Shown: positions 23,282-27,278 of the stretch, in pieces | Numbering within the stretch: the first letter of the stretch is position 1 | Layout: each line of letters starts with the position of its first letter | Assembly: GCA_020353115.1 (NCBI GenBank) | Contig: CP070687.1 | Location: forward strand, 1,005,076-1,032,353 | Source: Bacteroidales bacterium | Lineage (GTDB): Bacteria > Bacteroidota > Bacteroidia > Bacteroidales > VadinHA17 | DNA length: 27,278 nt | Direction of reading: 5' to 3' | Notes under the pieces: generated by a model | The model's database searches: none | What the model was told of the DNA's origin: nothing | What the model saw: the letters and a program-made list of their open reading frames with translations, nothing else | Translations under genes and position numbers: made by a program

Positions 23282-25336
23282 ATGAAAATCAAATTGGCTA
23301 TTCTTGGTCTGGTATTCTCGCTTACTGCTTTGCTGAGTACCCATGCACAGATCCTGGATCCTGTGAAATGGGAGTACAGGTATGAGTGGATAGGAGAGAA
23401 CGAAATAGAGCTGATTTTTACAGCCGTAATTGAAACTGACTGGCATCTTTATTCACAGAACATTCCGGAAGGAGGGCCCATTCCCACAAGCTTCAAAATA
23501 GAAGATTCCGATAGTTACGAGTTGGTAGGATCCGTAAATGAGGTTACTGAACCGGAAGAAAAATATGATCCAAGCTTTGATATGATGCTGAAATTATTCA
23601 GCAATAAAGCCATATTCAAGCAACGAATTAAAGTCCTCTCTTCGACAGGTGTTCAGGTAAACGGATTTGTGGAATTTATGAGTTGTGATGATGAAAGATG
23701 TTTGCCCCCCAAAGAAGATGATTTCATATTCCGGATCTTGGCAGCTGGAGAGAGTGAAGATATTGCTGGTACAGAGGAAACGGAAAGTGAAAAAGAAGCC
23801 GTTGGCTTTGAGGGTCTGGTTGACCTCTCCGCCGAAGAAACAATTGACACATCAGGCAAGGATATCCCATCCGGAAGATCCATGTGGGGGTTTTTCCTCT
23901 TCTCGATGCTTGCCGGATTCGCCGGGATTCTTACACCCTGTGTATTTCCCATGATCCCAATGACCGTGGCATTCTTTTCGCGGGAGAGCGAAAACCGGCT
24001 TAAAGCTATAGGCAAGGCCATGATTTTTGGCCTTTCCATCATCCTGATATATACTTCTGTCGGTCTGATCGTATCCCTTACCAGTGCTGGTGCGGATTTC
24101 GCCAGTAACTTGAGTACACACTGGATACCAAACCTGATCTTTTTTATCCTGTTCATGATATTCGCGGCTTCTTTCCTTGGTATGTTTGAACTGGTTCTTC
24201 CCGGCAGGCTGGTTAACAGTGCAGATAAACAGGCAGACAAGGGAGGTTATCTGGCTTCTTTCTTTCTGGGATTGACAACCGTCCTTGTATCCTTTTCATG
24301 TACCGGCCCGATCGTTGGCGCCCTTCTGGTCGAAGCGGCCAGTGGTGAAATCGTAAAACCTACCGTAGGGATGTTTGGATTTGCAGTCGCATTTTCCTTG
24401 CCATTTACGCTCTTTGCCATATTCCCTTCATGGTTAAGCAACCTTCCGAAATCAGGCGGTTGGCTTAATTCTGTAAAAGTAGTCCTTGGATTCATTGTCC
24501 TGGCATTTGGAATGAAGTTCCTTTCCAATATGGATCAAACCTATCATCTGGGAATTATGAGCAGGGATCTCTATCTTGCCATCTGGATTGTAATTTTTAC
24601 AATTATGGGATTCTATCTGCTGGGGAAAATCAAATTTGCACACGATAGCGACCTCCCTTTCATAAAAGTCCCCAGACTAATTATGATTATTGCCACTTTT
24701 TCATTTGTATTATACCTCATACCGGGACTCTTCGGTGCCCCGCTTAAAGCCATTTCGGGCCTGATACCACCCCAGGATAAACAACTCTTTAACCTGCCGG
24801 CATTGATCGGTGAAAGTGGTGCCGTTAGTTCAACCGATCGGACCGGTGAGAACAGGACTCTCTGTGAAAAACCAAAATATGGTGATTTCCTTCATTTACC
24901 CTATGGACTGGAAGGCTATTTCGATTATGAACAGGGACTGGAATGTGCACGCATGCTGGATAAACCAATCCTGCTTGATTTCAAAGGGCATGCATGCAGT
25001 AATTGTAAGGAAATGGAAGGGAAGGTATGGTCTGATCCCGAAGTGCTGAAAATACTGAAAAACGATTACCTGATCATTGCACTTTATGTTGACGACAGAA
25101 CAAAACTCCCGGAAGAAGAATGGATTGTTTCCGGCTATGACGGAAAGGTAAAGAAAACAATTGGGAAGAAATATGCAGATTTTCAGATTTCCAGGTTCAA
25201 TGTAAATACACAACCATTCTATGTGCTGGTTGATCACAACGGGGATATACTGGCACCTCCCAGAGGATACGATCTGAATGTTCAGGAATACATTCAATTC
25301 CTTGAAGATGGAATCACTGAATTCAGAAAGGAATGA
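23282..25336 (+). CDS. dsbD: DsbD-type thiol:disulfide interchange protein
   Basis: 684 residues. The signal peptide is about 1-22 (ALLSTHAQ). The N-terminal periplasmic DsbD-alpha-like domain (about 25-165) carries the redox pair in MSCDDERCLPP. The membrane domain (about 195-490) has about eight helices and the two transport cysteines in GILTPCVFPMIP and FSCTGPIVG. The C-terminal thioredoxin-like domain (about 550-684) has the active site CSNC in FKGHACSNCKEMEGKVW. The protein moves electrons from cytoplasmic thioredoxin to the periplasm, keeping periplasmic cysteines reduced for disulfide repair or cytochrome c maturation. All three cysteine pairs are intact, so it should be active. It has its own promoter and is convergent with the DUF4249 gene; no clear terminator is seen in the 53-bp gap. 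Confidence 0.93.
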   Translation: MKIKLAILGLVFSLTALLSTHAQILDPVKWEYRYEWIGENEIELIFTAVIETDWHLYSQNIPEGGPIPTSFKIEDSDSYELVGSVNEVTEPEEKYDPSFDMMLKLFSNKAIFKQRIKVLSSTGVQVNGFVEFMSCDDERCLPPKEDDFIFRILAAGESEDIAGTEETESEKEAVGFEGLVDLSAEETIDTSGKDIPSGRSMWGFFLFSMLAGFAGILTPCVFPMIPMTVAFFSRESENRLKAIGKAMIFGLSIILIYTSVGLIVSLTSAGADFASNLSTHWIPNLIFFILFMIFAASFLGMFELVLPGRLVNSADKQADKGGYLASFFLGLTTVLVSFSCTGPIVGALLVEAASGEIVKPTVGMFGFAVAFSLPFTLFAIFPSWLSNLPKSGGWLNSVKVVLGFIVLAFGMKFLSNMDQTYHLGIMSRDLYLAIWIVIFTIMGFYLLGKIKFAHDSDLPFIKVPRLIMIIATFSFVLYLIPGLFGAPLKAISGLIPPQDKQLFNLPALIGESGAVSSTDRTGENRTLCEKPKYGDFLHLPYGLEGYFDYEQGLECARMLDKPILLDFKGHACSNCKEMEGKVWSDPEVLKILKNDYLIIALYVDDRTKLPEEEWIVSGYDGKVKKTIGKKYADFQISRFNVNTQPFYVLVDHNGDILAPPRGYDLNVQEYIQFLEDGITEFRKE

Positions 25337-25389
25337 TTCTGCTATGAACCGGTACAGGGAGTAAAGTGAATTACCATCTGCAGCGAGGT

Positions 25390-26196
25390 CTATTCTGTAA
25401 GTTTGATCTGCCGGGTTTTACTCGCCACAGCATAAGCTGTAAAGAAACCAAGAGCACCGTTGTCAATGTTTCCGTTAATAACCGCCGGTGCTGACTCAAA
25501 CGGGACGTCCACATATACGGTCTCCTTTATGACAGCAAGGCAGAATTCGTAGTATTCCTCGGTTATGGAAGCCATCTCCAGGGTAATAAGGTTTCCCAGT
25601 CTGCCTTTTACGTACTGAACAAGAATACCGTTAAAATAATTTCCGTTGATCAGATCATCGTTGGCAAATACCAATTGGATTATTTTATCGGTTACCAGGA
25701 TATATTCTTTATATACTGCCCAGAAATAATGATCACCGGGAGTAGGAGGTTCCCGGGCAAACAAAGCTATGTCAAATTTTTCTTCATCTTCACTGTTCAG
25801 ATGGAACTGGATGGAATCTATCACAGGGACCTGAGGCATAATCGAAGAGGCAGAATAGAACTCACCTTCAAGTTCAATACTCAGGTTATAGATCCTGCCG
25901 GTAATACCTGCAAAAGCTTCATCCGAGAAGTATACTCCCGGTAGTAGCTCACTGAAAGTATATGTGTGAATAGAATCATGAACCGTTACGACGGCATCAC
26001 TAACCCGTTCCGGTGGCACATTACTGAAATAGGGACCTGTCCGGGTAAGCTGTATGGTATGGTTGGCATACCGGTTCGTAATATAACCATCAACAACTAG
26101 TTTAACGGAGGATTCATCAAGGTCAACGTCTATCATTTCTGTACAGCCCGGGATGAAAAATATAATAATTGATATGAATAGAAGTTTTTTTCTCAT
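25390..26196 (-). CDS. DUF4249 family lipoprotein, TonB-receptor partner
   Basis: 268 residues from ATG 26196 (MRKKLLFISIIIFFIPGC), which gives a standard lipoprotein signal with lipidation at C18; an ATG eight codons upstream would overlap the receptor gene and put extra residues before the signal. The mature part is beta-rich, with LVVDGYITNRYANHTIQLTRTGPYF and VSDAVVTVHDSIHTYTFSELLPGVYFSDEAFAGITGRIYNLSIELEGEFYSA typical of DUF4249, a family nearly always encoded beside a TonB-dependent receptor in Bacteroidota. It should sit on the outer membrane and help the receptor bind or pass its substrate, which is unknown. It starts 10 bp after the receptor's stop, so the two are one transcript. If the receptor is inactive, this gene may be without a partner. 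Confidence 0.85.
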   Translation of the reverse strand: MRKKLLFISIIIFFIPGCTEMIDVDLDESSVKLVVDGYITNRYANHTIQLTRTGPYFSNVPPERVSDAVVTVHDSIHTYTFSELLPGVYFSDEAFAGITGRIYNLSIELEGEFYSASSIMPQVPVIDSIQFHLNSEDEEKFDIALFAREPPTPGDHYFWAVYKEYILVTDKIIQLVFANDDLINGNYFNGILVQYVKGRLGNLITLEMASITEEYYEFCLAVIKETVYVDVPFESAPAVINGNIDNGALGFFTAYAVASKTRQIKLTE

Positions 26197-26206
26197 ATAA
26201 AACGGA

Positions 26207-27278
26207 TTAAAACCGTACATGGTAACTTACTGCCGGAACAATCGGGAACATATATAATTTGTATGCTTCAGTTATGGTGGGATATTCATCATTCGATTTG
26301 AAAAAGATCATCCATGCATTTTTTCTGTTATAGACATTATAGATTGAAAAGCTCCACTCTCCTCTGAATCGTTTACCAGCCGTTTGTTTACCCTTGAGCC
26401 TGATGGCAAGATCCAACCGGTGATAATCCGGCATCCTGTATGCGTTCCGCTCGGTGTAAACAGGTATCACAACATTACCGTATACGAACCTTCCGGTTGG
26501 GAAAGTAATGGGAGCACCACTGGAAAATATCCAGTTGAGTGAAACCATAAGCCTTTCGGTGAACTTGTATTGACCTACCAGTGAAAAATCATGCCTCCTG
26601 TCATAATTTGCGGGAAACAGTTTCCCTTGATTGATTTCTTCAAATTGCCTTTCTGTTTTAGAAAGGGTATAACTAATCCACCCGGTCAAATTTCCCTATG
26701 TTTTTTGAAGCATGGATTCTACTCCGTATGACCTGCCCCATCCGGATCTCAGTTCACCCTCCAGTTCAGGATTGAGTATGATATCTGCATGGTCCTTGTA
26801 ATCGATCTGATTGAACATTTTTTTATAGTACACTTCCAGAGATACCTCATAGAAGTTATCCCTTGATTTCCGGAGATATCCGATTGAATACTGATCTGCT
26901 TTCTGGGATTTAATATTTGGACTGGAAGGAATCCAGATATCAATAGGTGTGCCGGCAGATGAATTGGAGATAAGATGAAGGTTCTGTGTTGTTCGACTGT
27001 AACTGGCACTAATGCCTGAATGTCGGCCGGTCTCAATATGCATGCTAACACGCGGTTCAATAGCTGCATTGGAATTGAAGATTTCGCCGGAAGAATAGAC
27101 GGTTGAATCCCTCTTTTCATGGTTCTCATCAAATGAGTAAACAGTGGATTTTCCAATATTTTGGAACAGGGTGAATCGCAGGCCGTAATCTAAACGGATT
27201 CTTTCCGTTAGTTGCTGTTCGTTGCTTATATAAAGGACATATTCAAGTGCATGTGAACCCGGTATCTCATAATCATTG
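26207..27278 (-). pseudogene. TonB-dependent receptor, C-terminal part, interrupted by an in-frame TAG
   Basis: The minus frame is open from the right edge to a TAG at 26696-26698 and, in the same frame, continues to the stop at 26207. The first part (about 193 codons) reads as outer-membrane barrel: LRFTLFQN, NSNAAIEPRVSMHIETGRHSG, YSIGYLRKSRDNFYEVSLEVYYK, GVESMLQKT. The second (about 163 codons) continues the same fold: GNLTGWISYTLSKTER, FPANYDRRHDFSLVGQYKFTERLMVSLNW, YHRLDLAIRLKG, and ends in the aromatic terminus VSYHVRF expected for barrel insertion. The join GVESMLQKT-stop-GNLTGWISYTLSK matches the usual receptor pattern with one residue replaced by the stop, so a single base change (or sequencing error) is enough. 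The plug and N-terminal domains lie right of the window. Several neighbouring genes end with TAG, so TAG is not likely to be read as an amino acid here. Confidence 0.8.

Noticed and set aside
26696..26698. TAG recoded as an amino acid
   Set aside because: Several genes here (HU, the RNase, gldE, the TPR protein, the Spy-like protein) end with TAG at the expected place, so TAG acts as a normal stop.

Overview
The window reads as a chromosome segment of a gliding or T9SS-bearing Bacteroidota bacterium, probably in or near Bacteroidales. The evidence is gldD and gldE, two proteins with type IX secretion (T9SS) type A C-terminal signals, a TonB receptor/DUF4249 pair, the Bacteroidota promoter -7 box TAnnTTTG before many genes, almost no Shine-Dalgarno sequences, and the mutY-ssb-gldE-gldD block facing an HU/RNase G block. 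No tRNA, rRNA, CRISPR array or intact insertion sequence is visible.

Layout. 1-3555 is the 3' part of a very large modular T9SS-exported protein (Ig-like, plant-type LRRs, Ig-like, beta-helix, two DUF5018-like domains, a jelly-roll-like domain, sorting domain). It is open through the left edge. A 339-bp non-coding element follows its stop codon. 4200-7202 (minus) holds a von Willebrand A protein, an ECF sigma factor, a one-TM putative anti-sigma and a small Spy/CpxP-like exported protein. 7372-11048 (plus) holds ychF and, 5 bp later, a T9SS-exported M14 zinc carboxypeptidase. Its 3' third resembles the first gene, and it is followed by a second copy of the non-coding element. 11548-15629 (plus) holds a PafA-like phosphatase and two exported repeat/TPR-like proteins, ending in a strong terminator.

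15707-20782 (minus) carries a GGGP-synthase-family enzyme with a phosphopantetheinyl transferase, then mutY-ssb-gldE-gldD. 20923-25336 (plus) holds HU, a 30-codon gene for a Cox24/mS38-like basic peptide, RNase E/G and a DsbD-type reductase. 25390-27278 (minus) holds a DUF4249 lipoprotein and the C-terminal part of a TonB-dependent receptor interrupted by an in-frame TAG.

The most unusual signal is the pair of roughly 339-bp elements placed directly after the stop codons of the two T9SS genes (3556-3894 and 11049-11386). By eye they are about 90% identical (about 93% over the first 285 bp), more alike than the coding ends beside them (about 81% in the last 84 nt). Both keep several long hairpins, including one with a GTAG foot like REP elements. 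They may be structured 3' UTRs, a non-autonomous REP/MITE-type repeat, or the trace of gene conversion. The sequence alone does not decide.
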